This document shows positions 1 through 9,298 of a stretch of 64,000 nucleotides of DNA, in pieces. How positions within the stretch are numbered: position 1 is the stretch's first letter; every line of letters begins with the position of its first letter. The translations under genes were made by a program, and so were the position numbers. The stretch spans positions 1 to 64,000 of the forward strand of contig NZ_JALJCJ010000009.1 in NCBI RefSeq assembly GCF_022899935.1, read 5' to 3'. This stretch comes from Shinella curvata. GTDB taxonomy: Bacteria; Pseudomonadota; Alphaproteobacteria; Rhizobiales; Rhizobiaceae. The notes beneath the pieces are model-generated. The model searched no databases. It saw only the letters and a list, made by a program, of their open reading frames with translations, and had not been told where the DNA came from.

Positions 1-72
1 CCCACCCCGCCATTTGGCGTATCAAAAACCACCGAGGCTCTAATCGCAGCCGGATGAAAATTCAGTGGCAGG

Positions 73-1188
73 TCAATTGCTCCAGATCACCTGCGCCGGC
101 GGATAGCCGGGAAGATTGAGGTCGAGATAGCATTCAATCGCCGCGGCGCGGCCATTGATGTCGCAGTTGCTGAGCCCCTCCGGGCCAAGTGCCGGAAAGC
201 TCCGCAGTTCCTCAACATTCGGCAAAACCATGCTGCGCAGGTTCGCCGGCATATTCAGATCCTTGAGCTTGCGGTACGCATCCACCCCTTCCGCATCGTT
301 GTCGAGAAGGAACAGCACCTGGTTCTGGATGTCGATCCGCACCAGTCCCTCGGCAAACCGGACCAGATTGCCGGTGCCCCAAAAGTGATGCCGCTCATCG
401 CCGTCAATAAAGCGGAAGAAATCCGCGATGTCGGGCCGAAGGAGGTCGAGCGCACGACGCAGGATCCGAGCATCCGACGCACCTCCAGTCGCGACCAAGA
501 TCGTCTGCTTTCGGTCCGCGCCGGCGACAAAGTCCCCCCGTGCGGCCCAACCTGCATTCACGATATCGCCGAACTGCCATATCACCTCCGCCTCCGCATT
601 CCGCGGATCCTGAGCGAAGATTAAGAGCATCGAAGCAGCGCTCAGGATGCAGATTTTTGACGACAGGTAGCTCGCCTCGGACCAATAGGAATTGGAGTTC
701 TCGGTCCAGGGGACACGGGCAAATCTCTCCGCAAGGACGGCAAAGCGCCCTTGCGAAACGATGTCGCGGTCGTCGGTCTCGTACTCCACATACTCCTGCG
801 CAAGGCTTGTCAGGGGGAAGTGGTTGGCAAGAGCGCAGAATTCCTCGAAGGCTAAGTGCTCTGGCCTCCGTCCGTTCGCGACCATCCCTGAAATGTCTGC
901 CGACTCGGCCGCGAGAGCCTCGTACTCCGACTTGGCGGTCTTCAGGGTGTGGCCGAGAATCTGCAGTCTCGGAACGACCCGCGACAGCGGGCGAACGAAG
1001 GAAAGCTCGCTCTCAGCGAGCTCGTCTTCCTCCTCAGGGTGATCGGCATAGTAGTCGTAGTCTATGCCGGTGCATGGCCGACGCGCCAAATCCTGGCTTT
1101 GAAAAAAGTAGCCGTAATCGTGCCCCATATTGTTTTTGGCATAGTCGAGGCAGACGCCACCCACCGTCAGTTCAATCGAAGTGCCCAT
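73..1188 (-). CDS. HEPN/Toprim-associated protein, third gene of an AbiE cassette
   Basis: A 371-aa protein whose start (MGTSIELTVGG) and overall plan match proteins annotated HEPN/Toprim-associated: an N-terminal helical HEPN/Toprim_N region (about residues 1-220) and a C-terminal Toprim-like fold (about 228-340). The Toprim half shows TGGASD near residue 234 and LDNDAEG with Asp296 and Asp298, a good DxD metal site. The first acidic Toprim residue, normally Glu in an EGxSD motif, appears to be Gly235. Known relatives are inferred nucleases or nicking enzymes of defence islands. The start lies 3 bases after the abiEii stop, so the gene is co-transcribed and probably translationally coupled with the AbiE pair. 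Family call is from memory; function is inferred. Confidence 0.75.
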   Translation of the reverse strand: MGTSIELTVGGVCLDYAKNNMGHDYGYFFQSQDLARRPCTGIDYDYYADHPEEEDELAESELSFVRPLSRVVPRLQILGHTLKTAKSEYEALAAESADISGMVANGRRPEHLAFEEFCALANHFPLTSLAQEYVEYETDDRDIVSQGRFAVLAERFARVPWTENSNSYWSEASYLSSKICILSAASMLLIFAQDPRNAEAEVIWQFGDIVNAGWAARGDFVAGADRKQTILVATGGASDARILRRALDLLRPDIADFFRFIDGDERHHFWGTGNLVRFAEGLVRIDIQNQVLFLLDNDAEGVDAYRKLKDLNMPANLRSMVLPNVEELRSFPALGPEGLSNCDINGRAAAIECYLDLNLPGYPPAQVIWSN

Positions 1189-1191
1189 AGG

Positions 1192-2142
1192 TCAGGTCTT
1201 GTCGCCTCCGGAATCCTTGTGAGTCTCCGAGGTAATCTCCTCGATCTCCCGCCGCTGCTCGGCGTGTTTCGTAGGGTTTTGCTCCTTCAACTTCTGCAAA
1301 TTTAGGAGCTTCCAGCGGACGGCCGGCAGCTCCGCGGCTTTTGGCAGCCCGATAGCTTCAAAATCCGGTTCGCCGTCGTGGAGCGACAGCAGGAAGCGCA
1401 TCGCATTGTCGTCCAGCTTTGCGAGAATATCCGCCGTCATCCGGCTTCTCGCGGCTTTCAGGTCGTCGAGGCCGACGGGCTCGATCGTCATCCCCTCGAA
1501 TTCCTTCACGAAGGCCTCGTCGAGGTCTGCAAGCGACGGACGCACAAGCTCGTGCGGCGGGCGTCCGGAGCTGGCGACGTAAATCAGGAATGTCCGGAAC
1601 AGGGCGTCGGTCAGGCCCTCGTTTTCGTAGAGCAGCTTTACGTCGAACAGATCACGCGGATGCTGACGGTCTACCGCCGCATGGAGCTTTCCGCCAAACA
1701 GGTCCTCGAACGAAACGACCTGCATTTCGGCGAAGCCGAATTTGTCCTCTACGGCCGCGCTCACGCGTCGGCGTTCAGGTGGATGGACAGTTCCGCGCGC
1801 AACGGGAGATGTCTCGACCTTGATTTCGGCAATGCCCTGCCGGACGAGGAGCCGGGTATCGTTGTTACCGCCGCCGACGATCCTCTGGACGTTCACGCCG
1901 CGCAGGTTGCCCATCAAGTCTTCACGGATGTGCTCCAGTGTCGTGTCGATATTTTTCAGCGTCGTTTCGCGATCCTCGATCGGCAGATAGGTCAAGTCGA
2001 TATCGACCGAGAGCCGCGGCATGTCGCGATAGAAGAGGTTGATCGCCGTTCCACCCTTCAGGGCGAAGGCCCCGTGGCGGGCGATGAATGGAAGGGTCCG
2101 CACCAAGAGGTCGACTTGGCGCATGTATTGGTCACGGGCCAT
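1192..2142 (-). CDS. abiEii: AbiEii-type nucleotidyltransferase toxin (type IV TA)
   Basis: A 316-aa member of the AbiEii/DUF1814 nucleotidyltransferase family. The signature is clear: LKGGTAINLFYRD followed by RLSVDIDLTYL, which is the GGTA helix, the invariant Arg/Ser and the catalytic D-x-D of the minimal NTase fold, near residues 28-52. FDVKLLYENEG near residue 160 fits motif III. AbiEii toxins transfer nucleotides to a cellular target and arrest growth; AbiEi blocks their effect without direct binding in the characterised type IV systems. The ATG lies inside the end of abiEi (11-base overlap), the usual AbiE arrangement. It is followed almost without gap by the HEPN/Toprim gene. The C-terminal tail is charged and lacks a recognised domain. 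Confidence 0.92.
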   Translation of the reverse strand: MARDQYMRQVDLLVRTLPFIARHGAFALKGGTAINLFYRDMPRLSVDIDLTYLPIEDRETTLKNIDTTLEHIREDLMGNLRGVNVQRIVGGGNNDTRLLVRQGIAEIKVETSPVARGTVHPPERRRVSAAVEDKFGFAEMQVVSFEDLFGGKLHAAVDRQHPRDLFDVKLLYENEGLTDALFRTFLIYVASSGRPPHELVRPSLADLDEAFVKEFEGMTIEPVGLDDLKAARSRMTADILAKLDDNAMRFLLSLHDGEPDFEAIGLPKAAELPAVRWKLLNLQKLKEQNPTKHAEQRREIEEITSETHKDSGGDKT

Positions 2143-2977
2143 AGGGGGCCTCCTTTGGCATCAAGTCATTCGGGACTGTGATGCGATAGATGGGGTGCAG
2201 CCGGCCGCCCGGTGTCAGCGCTCGGTCGCCCTTGCCGAGATCGACGGAGGAGACGTCGATGTGCCGGCGCCAGGCATGATTGTGCTTGTCAGCAAACGCG
2301 AAGAAAAGGCGCTTGGTTTTGACGCTTCGGCACAGGGTAAGGAGCGTCGTCAATAATCTCGGGCGCAGATTGGCAAGGCTCTCGAACGCCACGTCCACCT
2401 TATGGAAGCTTTCGCCCTTCGGAACTTCGTCTATCATTTCGAGGATCGCGCGTTCGGGTGAGGACATCGGCATTGGCCAGCGCCATGGGCTTTGTGCCAG
2501 CTCGGGATCATCGTCGTTGGAAAGGTCAAAATCCGCGTCATCGATGCCGGTCGCCCCTTCGCCGAACAGAACGTTACTCCTGGTCTTCACATCAGCGTCC
2601 GTCCGCAGCTTCGATAGCCATGTCGGAATATCGGATCCGTAGAGATAGAGGACAAATTCGCTGCCGAACGAGAGGTAATGAGCATGTCCCCGCAATGTGA
2701 GGGAGCTCGCCCCGCCGACATGGAACTCATGCCGCATGAGCCAGACGGCTGAGAGCAGGGGTATCTTCCAGCCCCGGACAGCTTCTGGATTGGTATCGGA
2801 GGAGAATGGGCGGCGGTACACACCAGACATGACCGGCTCGAGCCAGCCCCGCTTGAGATAGCCTGACACGGATTGTCGCGAGATGGCATGGCGGGCCATC
2901 CATCTCGAGTCCACCAGGAAGCCGGGCGGGACTTGCTGGAGAAGGTGCTTTAACTTTGTCTCTGATTGTCCATTCAT
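2132..2977 (-). CDS. abiEi: AbiEi-type antitoxin and autorepressor
   Basis: A 281-aa protein with the N-terminal winged-helix typical of the AbiEi_3 family (residues about 8-60, including FLVDSRWMARHAISRQSV and GVYRRPF) and a larger C-terminal antitoxin domain. In type IV systems AbiEi both neutralises the AbiEii toxin and represses its own operon by binding inverted repeats at the promoter. Here an inverted repeat lies 55-80 bases upstream of the start, in line with that role. The ATG at 2977 is preceded by AAGG at a fitting distance. It is the first gene of the three-gene AbiEi-AbiEii-HEPN/Toprim unit. Confidence 0.9.
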   Translation of the reverse strand: MNGQSETKLKHLLQQVPPGFLVDSRWMARHAISRQSVSGYLKRGWLEPVMSGVYRRPFSSDTNPEAVRGWKIPLLSAVWLMRHEFHVGGASSLTLRGHAHYLSFGSEFVLYLYGSDIPTWLSKLRTDADVKTRSNVLFGEGATGIDDADFDLSNDDDPELAQSPWRWPMPMSSPERAILEMIDEVPKGESFHKVDVAFESLANLRPRLLTTLLTLCRSVKTKRLFFAFADKHNHAWRRHIDVSSVDLGKGDRALTPGGRLHPIYRITVPNDLMPKEAPYGP

Positions 2978-3031
2978 GTTTGACCTTATGCCACAAAATT
3001 AAAGCAGGCGCGAACGAAACTTTATAAGAAG

Positions 3032-3056
3032 GTCAATTTGTCAATTCTGAATTGAC
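3032..3056 (-). promoter_or_regulatory. Palindromic operator candidate upstream of abiEi
   Basis: GTCAATTC-T-GAATTGAC (3040-3056) is a perfect 8-bp inverted repeat around one base, with a third GTCAATT half-site in direct orientation at 3032-3038. The region is AT-rich compared with its surroundings and a TATAAA on the minus strand lies at 3021-3026. AbiEi proteins are known to bind inverted repeats in their own promoter, so this is the likely autoregulatory site. The function is inferred. Confidence 0.55.
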
Positions 3057-3133
3057 TATCTGCGCCAATTTAAAAGTGACGTGCGCGGTTCGATGCTCCC
3101 TCGGCGTAATGGACTCGCATCGCCTTAAACGGT

Positions 3134-5869
3134 TCAGCGCAACTGTGCGGTGTGCTCGCATTCTGGATACTGATTGCACCCCAGAAACCGACTGTTGCCG
3201 CGACCATTCCTTTCGACCAACTGGCCAACCCGGCATTTGGGACATTGATGCAGGGGATCGCCATCGATTGATTCAAATCGCAGATCGTCGCCGGCAATGT
3301 CGGAAAGTTCGCGGATATACCGTGAAGGCTCCCGGCTATTTGTAAGCAAGAACACGCCGCGGCTTGCCCGAGTCAATGCGACATAGAAAAGGCGACGCTC
3401 TTCGGCAAACTCGAAGGTTTCTGGTCGTGGCATGACCAGATTGAGAAGTTCGTCGTCCTCGATCCGGCTCGGCACACCGTAATCGCCTTCGCTGACATCG
3501 AGCAGGATTATGTAGTCGGCCTCGAGCCCTTTGGCGCGATGGAACGACAGTCCCGAAACCTCGATATGTTCAAACTTTGGGGGTGCTCCCCTGAACGGAT
3601 CGAGCTGATTATAGCGCCACAGCACCATAACCTTGAGCTTTCCGCGTTCATCGCTCTTCCACTGCCCTGAAATCCCGCCGAGGAACGTATCGAGACGTCG
3701 CAATAACTGGTGACACGCCTTGCTAAAATCCGGGTTGCTTCCTTCACCACTGATCGGAATGACCCTTATCGAGCGTGGAATGGCCGCTCTCGTTGACCGC
3801 ACCGACTTCTTCAGCTGAGCGGCATTGCGCTGCACAAAGTTGGCGGCCGTCTCCGCGATCAACTGGTTGCAACGGTACGTCTGCTCCAGGCGCCCTTGCC
3901 AGCTTGCGCCGAAATTCGCCTCGAACTGCGTGAAGATGGTGATGTCCGAACCAGCAAAGCGATAGATCGACTGCCAGTCGTCACCAACGGCAAAGATTTT
4001 GGTGAACGGCTTCTGATGTTTCAGCGCCTTGATCAGGTTCGCGCGGGGCTCCGAGATATCCTGGAACTCATCGACAAGGATCAGGGAGTAGGGGCTCTGA
4101 TACTTGCCCGTCTCAACGAATTGCGTGGCGTTGGCGATCATCGAGTCGAAATCGATGCGTTTGGCCTGGTCGAGCCTCCGTGAATAGGATTGCGTGATCT
4201 TCCAGATCGCCTGCGCAAATTCTCGGGCGCGGGTCTGGTCATGGAGCGATTTGGCACGTTCAAGCAGCATGTCGAGCGTCAGATGGCTGGCGCGGATGTG
4301 CTTGATGCAGACTGCAACCAGCTTGTGATAATGCTTGATGACCACAGGCTCGAGAGCCTTGACGATTGCCGTGTAGCTCTTTTGTTCGAGCGGAATGCCT
4401 CGTTTCGTGATTTCTGCCTGCAGGACTGTGAGCAGCGATCCGTCGCGCGCTTGCGCTGATGTTGTCTGGAATACGTCGATGCCGGCGTTGCGGTAGGCGG
4501 TCATCTTCTGTTCGGCATGGGTGATGTAGTTGTCGAACGGGGAGGAACCATCCGCATTGATGGCGAGGTGCTCATGGATGGTGTTGCTGGCAGGGTAGTG
4601 GAAGTCCGGATGCACATGCCGGATCCCACCATTGTCCTCTTCAATGGGGATCTGACGCTCGTATTCGAATTCGACGGAGTACAGCCAGAGCCAGTTGACG
4701 ATCGTCTGTTCCTGAAGCGATTTCACATAGATGCCAGCCATCGTGCCAACAGTTGCATTGCCCTTCCGACGGCGTGCAGAGAGGTAGCGGTCGTAGTCTG
4801 CCTTGGAATCAAACGTCTCTGCCGGAATATCCGCCTTGGGATGAAGGACGAGGAGGTTGACCCACAGCCGGGCGAATTCCGGATCCGATCGCAGCAGCTC
4901 GTCAATGATCTGTTCGATGACCTTCGCCTCGCCGGCGGGATGCTCCACCCAGTCGGCTAGCTGTGGCGGGCGACCTTCGACTTCTTCGATAATGCCGCGA
5001 CCAAGCGCATGAAACGTAGTCACCTTGCTTTCCAGATCGCTCGGATCGACCGTCAGCTGCCGCGCAATTCGCTCCTTCAGCTCGTCGGCTGCGCTCTTGT
5101 TGAAAGCGAGCACGAGGATCTCTTCCGGGCGGCAAAGCTGCTTGTCGAGGACGTAGGCGACCTTGCCGACCATGGTGGCGGACTTGCCCGATCCGGCAGA
5201 GGCAACGAGAAGATTGTTGTCTTCCAGCCGAATGCAGGCTTCGCGCTGCTGATCGGACAAGGACCGGCCGTCCAGATCATCGAAGAACGATTGGTATCTC
5301 GCCAGCTCGGCCGAGACAAACGCATCGTTATATCTGTCGCGGACAGCCGGATCGGTAATGAAGGCGAGCGATCGTGGAAGCGTCGCTTTCAAGGTAGCCG
5401 TCATCAACTCCGGATCAAACAGCGGGTGCGAAAGCGCGATTGCGGCTTCGCCATCTACACTGGCAATAGCCCGTGCAAGGTCGGCATGGGCGAGATATTG
5501 GCGTTGTCCCTCCACGATAGCCATCAGTTTCGTATCCACGGCGTTCAGATGCTCGGGATCAGAGCCGATCAGCTCGAAAAGGTGGCTATTGATGAAACTG
5601 TAGAGATCGGCCGCCAGCCGCGTTGCTGCCTCTTCTCCAAGGCAGGACAGCCTGTAGACCTTGTTGCGAGACCGGACTTCGACCGAATGCCATAGCAGCG
5701 TCTTGCCAACGGAAATGGCTGCAATATCCAGGCAAGCAAGGTTATCGGCGCCGATTTGATTAATTTGTACGGTCGCCAGTGAGGATAGGCGCAACGTCAG
5801 CTTCCATTTTCCCTGCGGAAGGAAGCGCGCAAAGAAACCAGGCCGGTATGTTCGAACACGATCAGACAT
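3134..5869 (-). CDS. UvrD/Rep-family (helicase IV-like) DNA helicase with zinc ribbon
   Basis: A 911-aa superfamily 1A helicase. Walker A (ASAGSGKS, Lys229), Walker B (VDEFQD, Asp600), motif III/IV (GDDWQSIYRF) and motif VI (FYVALTRA) are all present. An N-terminal extension of about 200 residues before the motor and the order of motifs resemble E. coli helicase IV (HelD). The last 35 residues hold a topoisomerase-type zinc ribbon, CPKC...GC...PEC, which would bind DNA. It probably unwinds DNA in repair or in defence. It starts 24 bases after the unrecognised gene at 5894-7282, so these two form a unit, and it is separated from abiEi by 156 bases carrying the AbiE operator. Confidence 0.88.
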   Translation of the reverse strand: MSDRVRTYRPGFFARFLPQGKWKLTLRLSSLATVQINQIGADNLACLDIAAISVGKTLLWHSVEVRSRNKVYRLSCLGEEAATRLAADLYSFINSHLFELIGSDPEHLNAVDTKLMAIVEGQRQYLAHADLARAIASVDGEAAIALSHPLFDPELMTATLKATLPRSLAFITDPAVRDRYNDAFVSAELARYQSFFDDLDGRSLSDQQREACIRLEDNNLLVASAGSGKSATMVGKVAYVLDKQLCRPEEILVLAFNKSAADELKERIARQLTVDPSDLESKVTTFHALGRGIIEEVEGRPPQLADWVEHPAGEAKVIEQIIDELLRSDPEFARLWVNLLVLHPKADIPAETFDSKADYDRYLSARRRKGNATVGTMAGIYVKSLQEQTIVNWLWLYSVEFEYERQIPIEEDNGGIRHVHPDFHYPASNTIHEHLAINADGSSPFDNYITHAEQKMTAYRNAGIDVFQTTSAQARDGSLLTVLQAEITKRGIPLEQKSYTAIVKALEPVVIKHYHKLVAVCIKHIRASHLTLDMLLERAKSLHDQTRAREFAQAIWKITQSYSRRLDQAKRIDFDSMIANATQFVETGKYQSPYSLILVDEFQDISEPRANLIKALKHQKPFTKIFAVGDDWQSIYRFAGSDITIFTQFEANFGASWQGRLEQTYRCNQLIAETAANFVQRNAAQLKKSVRSTRAAIPRSIRVIPISGEGSNPDFSKACHQLLRRLDTFLGGISGQWKSDERGKLKVMVLWRYNQLDPFRGAPPKFEHIEVSGLSFHRAKGLEADYIILLDVSEGDYGVPSRIEDDELLNLVMPRPETFEFAEERRLFYVALTRASRGVFLLTNSREPSRYIRELSDIAGDDLRFESIDGDPLHQCPKCRVGQLVERNGRGNSRFLGCNQYPECEHTAQLR

Positions 5870-5893
5870 CAGGGTTAAGCTCTACCAGAACGT

Positions 5894-7282
5894 TCAGTCC
5901 GGAAGCCATGCGGAATTGATCCAATGTTGTTCGTACCGTTTCGCGAATTCCGTCATCTCCCGGACGTTGGCCCGAGGAGTCAGGCAGGCTCTGGCGCAGG
6001 TGGTGATCACGTCGCGGTAAAACGCAGGCGAAACCGGCCGGATGCCTTCGTAGTTTAGAAGCAGGTCGGGAAGTCGTTCCGTGATCGCATCGCCTCGAGA
6101 GGCCATGACAATGGTCGGCGGTGTGCTATGCGCGTTGATCAAGGCGTATCTCCAGCTCGGATCAGCCTGTCCTTGAGCCGGAACGAGTTCGCAGGGGCAG
6201 GCATCGCCGCCTCCGGAAATCTCATGATAGATCGCCTCGATGGCTTGGGCTTTCCTGGCGATCAGAACATAAGGTCCTGCGGGCGCATAGCCGCCCATCC
6301 GCTCATCGTACTCGATCCCCAGTAGATGCCGCAGGTCGTAGTGGGTCGATTTGTCGAGAGTTGCACGTTCCGAGGTAAACCACTGAAGTTGGCGCAGGGT
6401 GATTCCGGCCGCGGCTGCAATCTCTTTCGGTGGATTGGGCCAGCAAGCTACCAGATGCTTGGCGATTTCAGCGGTATTGTCGTGCTCTTCGTAGGCTGGG
6501 AATTCGTCATCGTCGTCATCGGTATCCTCCGACCGGTCCTCTCCCAGGAGCAGCCAAGTCCTACGACCATGGCCGTTATGGCTAAAATGACGCGGCTGGT
6601 CGGGCGGGAGCGCCGTCTCCCAGGATGACAGCCATGAACCCGCTTCCCATTCCAGATTTTCGAGGCGAACAGATGGCGGTTGGCGCATCGGCAAGTTCAG
6701 CCATTGCGCGATGCTGTGTTCCAGTTTTCGATTGCTCAGGCCACGAGGACTGCGGCTCGCTCGCCAATCATGATCTGCATGTGCATCCAGACAAAGCGCT
6801 TCCACGGATGCGGCCAGCGACAAATCGACCGGGTCGTGCCGTCGCGACAGCCATCGGGAGGCGTCATGAGCCGAGCGTAGCGATGCGGGAACCGCCTTAT
6901 CCTTGGCGTCGACAACCTCAAGGCGGACGCCGATCCTGGCTAGATCCGCCACCAATTCTGGATCTGCCTGTGCCACATAGCGGTTGACGCGAAGAACATC
7001 CGGCATGCCACGCAACCCCTCCGCTTCTTTCCAAGCCGTCAGCAGGACCTTTCTCAACGATTTGCGCTGGATGATAGTGGAGAATGTCAGCCAGCGGATC
7101 GGCAGCCCAGCGACGGTGACGCCGTAGAGCATGATAGGATCCAGCCCGCGCTGCTTGGCATCGGCCAGCCTTATGGGATCGCGGACAACCACAATGCCGT
7201 ATTGAGGATGGTGAAACAGAGACTTGGCGATCGAAACGTAGAAATGATGTTCCCGGCTCGGCTGGTGCGTCTGATCGTTCAT
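5894..7282 (-). CDS. Unrecognised protein upstream of helicase gene
   Basis: A protein of about 462 aa with no domain I can name. The start is taken at the ATG at 7282, which has GAGAG about 5 bases upstream; the frame stays open to a TTG at 7303 (469 aa). Visible traits are a mixed alpha/beta N-terminal third, a very acidic stretch near residue 250 (EDTDDDDDEF), a helix-rich segment beginning EIAAAAGITLRQLQWF that could be a helix-turn-helix, and no signal peptide or membrane segment. It is the first gene of a two-gene unit with the helicase and is divergent from a DnaQ-type exonuclease. The context suggests DNA metabolism or defence; no function is assigned. Confidence 0.8.
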   Translation of the reverse strand: MNDQTHQPSREHHFYVSIAKSLFHHPQYGIVVVRDPIRLADAKQRGLDPIMLYGVTVAGLPIRWLTFSTIIQRKSLRKVLLTAWKEAEGLRGMPDVLRVNRYVAQADPELVADLARIGVRLEVVDAKDKAVPASLRSAHDASRWLSRRHDPVDLSLAASVEALCLDAHADHDWRASRSPRGLSNRKLEHSIAQWLNLPMRQPPSVRLENLEWEAGSWLSSWETALPPDQPRHFSHNGHGRRTWLLLGEDRSEDTDDDDDEFPAYEEHDNTAEIAKHLVACWPNPPKEIAAAAGITLRQLQWFTSERATLDKSTHYDLRHLLGIEYDERMGGYAPAGPYVLIARKAQAIEAIYHEISGGGDACPCELVPAQGQADPSWRYALINAHSTPPTIVMASRGDAITERLPDLLLNYEGIRPVSPAFYRDVITTCARACLTPRANVREMTEFAKRYEQHWINSAWLPD

Positions 7283-7488
7283 GGATGCTCTCAAAATGAT
7301 CAAATCAACGCCGGCATCCTACGATTTCGATGCTCAAGGCCAAAGTAATTCCTTGCTTGAAATGGCGGTTGCGTGTGCATTCTTGGCACTACGCTTGAGG
7401 CGCACTGGTAGAGCGGGGGTGGTCATTGCTCGCACGGATGCCAATACGTATTGTGCGCTCGACGACGCTGCAATCGGATTGGACTGGA

Positions 7489-8460
7489 ATGGCCTCGCAA
7501 CTCGACTTCTTCGCAGCTCCTGTTACGCCGACCGCAGCCCGAGACGCCCGACCGTCGGTTACAGCGAACGACATTGGAGGCACTGATGATGAAGCCATGG
7601 CCCATCATCTGGAAGCGACCGGCAATTATCGCATCTTGCGCAAACTTCAGCCGCGTCCGATCGTCGATTGGCCTCGTCCGGAATTTCCGCGCCGGGGCAT
7701 CATTCTCGATACCGAGACCACAGGATTGAACCACAGCACCGACGAAATCATCGAAATTGGCGTGATTGCCTTCACCTTCAACGACGAGGGAGCGCTTGGC
7801 GACGTGACGGGTGTCTATGGCGGACTTCAGCAGCCGACGATCACGATCCCGGCCGACATTACTCTCCTCACTGGGATCACAGATGACATGGTCGCGGGAC
7901 ACGTTATCGACGCCGCTCGACTGAACGCCTTGATCGAGCCAGCCGATCTCGTCATCGCCCACAACGCCGGTTTCGACCGTCCATTCTGCGAGGCATTTTC
8001 GCCGATCTTCGTCCACAAGGCGTGGGCTTGTTCTGTTTCGGAAGTTGACTGGTCCGCGCGCGGCTTCGAGGGCAGCAAGCTCGGCTATCTGATCGGCCAA
8101 TCCGGATATTTCCATGACGGCCACCGTGCGGTCGATGATTGTTTCGCCCTTCTGGAGGTCCTTGGGCAGGTCCGGCCTGGCGCAACCAGCGCGCCGTTCG
8201 CTGAACTTTATCAGGTCAGCCAGCGGTCGCGGGTTCGCATTTATGCCGAAAACAGCCCCTTCGACATGAAGGATCACCTGAAAGCGCGGGGTTACCGCTG
8301 GTCGGACGGTTCCGACGGCCGCCCGAAGTCTTGGTGGATTGAGCTTCCCGAAGAGACATTGGAGGAGGAGCTGCACTTTCTGCGCACGGAAATTTATCGA
8401 TGGGATGCTGATCCGCCGGTCAAATATCTGACCGCATTCGATCGCTTCAGGGCTGCCTGA
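7489..8460 (+). CDS. DnaQ-like 3'-5' exonuclease
   Basis: A DEDDh-type exonuclease of about 323 aa. Exo I is ILDTETTGLN (catalytic Asp and Glu), Exo II is HNAGFDRPF (Asp), and Exo III is HRAVDDC (His and Asp), in the order and spacing of the DNA polymerase III epsilon family. The C-terminal 110 residues after the nuclease fold are outside the core domain and contain repeated Trp/Arg-rich elements of unknown role. The start is uncertain: ATG at 7489 (MASQLDFF) is chosen, but an in-frame TTG at 7426 behind GGGGGTGG is possible. It is divergent from the helicase unit and 16 bases ahead of the DUF429 gene. Confidence 0.88.
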   Translation: MASQLDFFAAPVTPTAARDARPSVTANDIGGTDDEAMAHHLEATGNYRILRKLQPRPIVDWPRPEFPRRGIILDTETTGLNHSTDEIIEIGVIAFTFNDEGALGDVTGVYGGLQQPTITIPADITLLTGITDDMVAGHVIDAARLNALIEPADLVIAHNAGFDRPFCEAFSPIFVHKAWACSVSEVDWSARGFEGSKLGYLIGQSGYFHDGHRAVDDCFALLEVLGQVRPGATSAPFAELYQVSQRSRVRIYAENSPFDMKDHLKARGYRWSDGSDGRPKSWWIELPEETLEEELHFLRTEIYRWDADPPVKYLTAFDRFRAA

Positions 8461-8476
8461 ATGGCCGGGAGAGGCT

Positions 8477-9298
8477 ATGACGACCATTCTGGGTATTGAC
8501 GCGGCCTGGACCGCGAGTCAGCCGAGCGGCGTCGCTCTGATTTCCTCCACGTCTAGCAATTGGCGCCTTATCTTTGCTGGATCGTCCTATCGTTATCTTT
8601 TGGATTACGGCAAAGCGGATCTCATCTCGAATTCACGCCCTTTTGGCTGCGTCGCCGAACCCACCGCTCTGCTCGCTGCTGCGGAGAGGATAGCTGAAAC
8701 TCCGGTCGATCTTGTTGCCGTGGATATGCCCCTTTCTCTTGAGCCAATCACCACGAGGCGCGTTTCGGATAATCTGGTTTCGGCGGCTTACGGCGCCCGT
8801 CATTGCAGTACGCACACTCCGAGCGCGATTAGGCCCGGGAAGATCAGTGACGATCTGAAAGCTGGCTTCGGGCGTTGCGGATATCGTTTGCTGACGAAGG
8901 AAGTTGGCGCGCCGGGCCTTATGGAAGTCTACCCGCATCCGGCCTTGGTTGAATTGATGAGCGCCGAAAGGCGGCTGCCTTACAAGCAGGGCAAGGTCCG
9001 CAATTACTGGCCATCGGAAACCCCTGCCGGCCGACGTATCAAACTCTTCGAAACTTGGCTGTCCATCATCAATGCGCTGGAACAGGAAATCGCCGGCGTC
9101 TCTGAGATCTTACTGCTGCCTTCCGCTGAGGCTCCGGCATGGCAGCTGAAAGCGTTTGAGGACATGCTTGACGCGGTCATCTGCGCCTGGATTGGGATAT
9201 GTGTCTACGAAGGAACCGCCATACCGTTCGGCGATGACAGCTCTGCGATCTGGATTCCTCAATCTGGACTCTTGTCATCGCGGTGGGGCCGGCCATGA
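8477..9298 (+). CDS. DUF429 domain protein (RNase H-fold predicted nuclease)
   Basis: A 273-aa DUF429 protein. It begins with ILGIDAAWT, the first strand and Asp of an RNase H-like fold, and keeps AVDMPLSL near residue 75 and VYPHPALVEL near residue 150, both typical of the family. The biochemical role of DUF429 is not settled; a nuclease or nucleotide-related activity has been predicted from fold. GAGAGG lies just before the ATG. It follows the exonuclease by 16 bases and overlaps the next small gene by 4 bases (ATGA), so the three genes are an operon. Confidence 0.85.
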   Translation: MTTILGIDAAWTASQPSGVALISSTSSNWRLIFAGSSYRYLLDYGKADLISNSRPFGCVAEPTALLAAAERIAETPVDLVAVDMPLSLEPITTRRVSDNLVSAAYGARHCSTHTPSAIRPGKISDDLKAGFGRCGYRLLTKEVGAPGLMEVYPHPALVELMSAERRLPYKQGKVRNYWPSETPAGRRIKLFETWLSIINALEQEIAGVSEILLLPSAEAPAWQLKAFEDMLDAVICAWIGICVYEGTAIPFGDDSSAIWIPQSGLLSSRWGRP

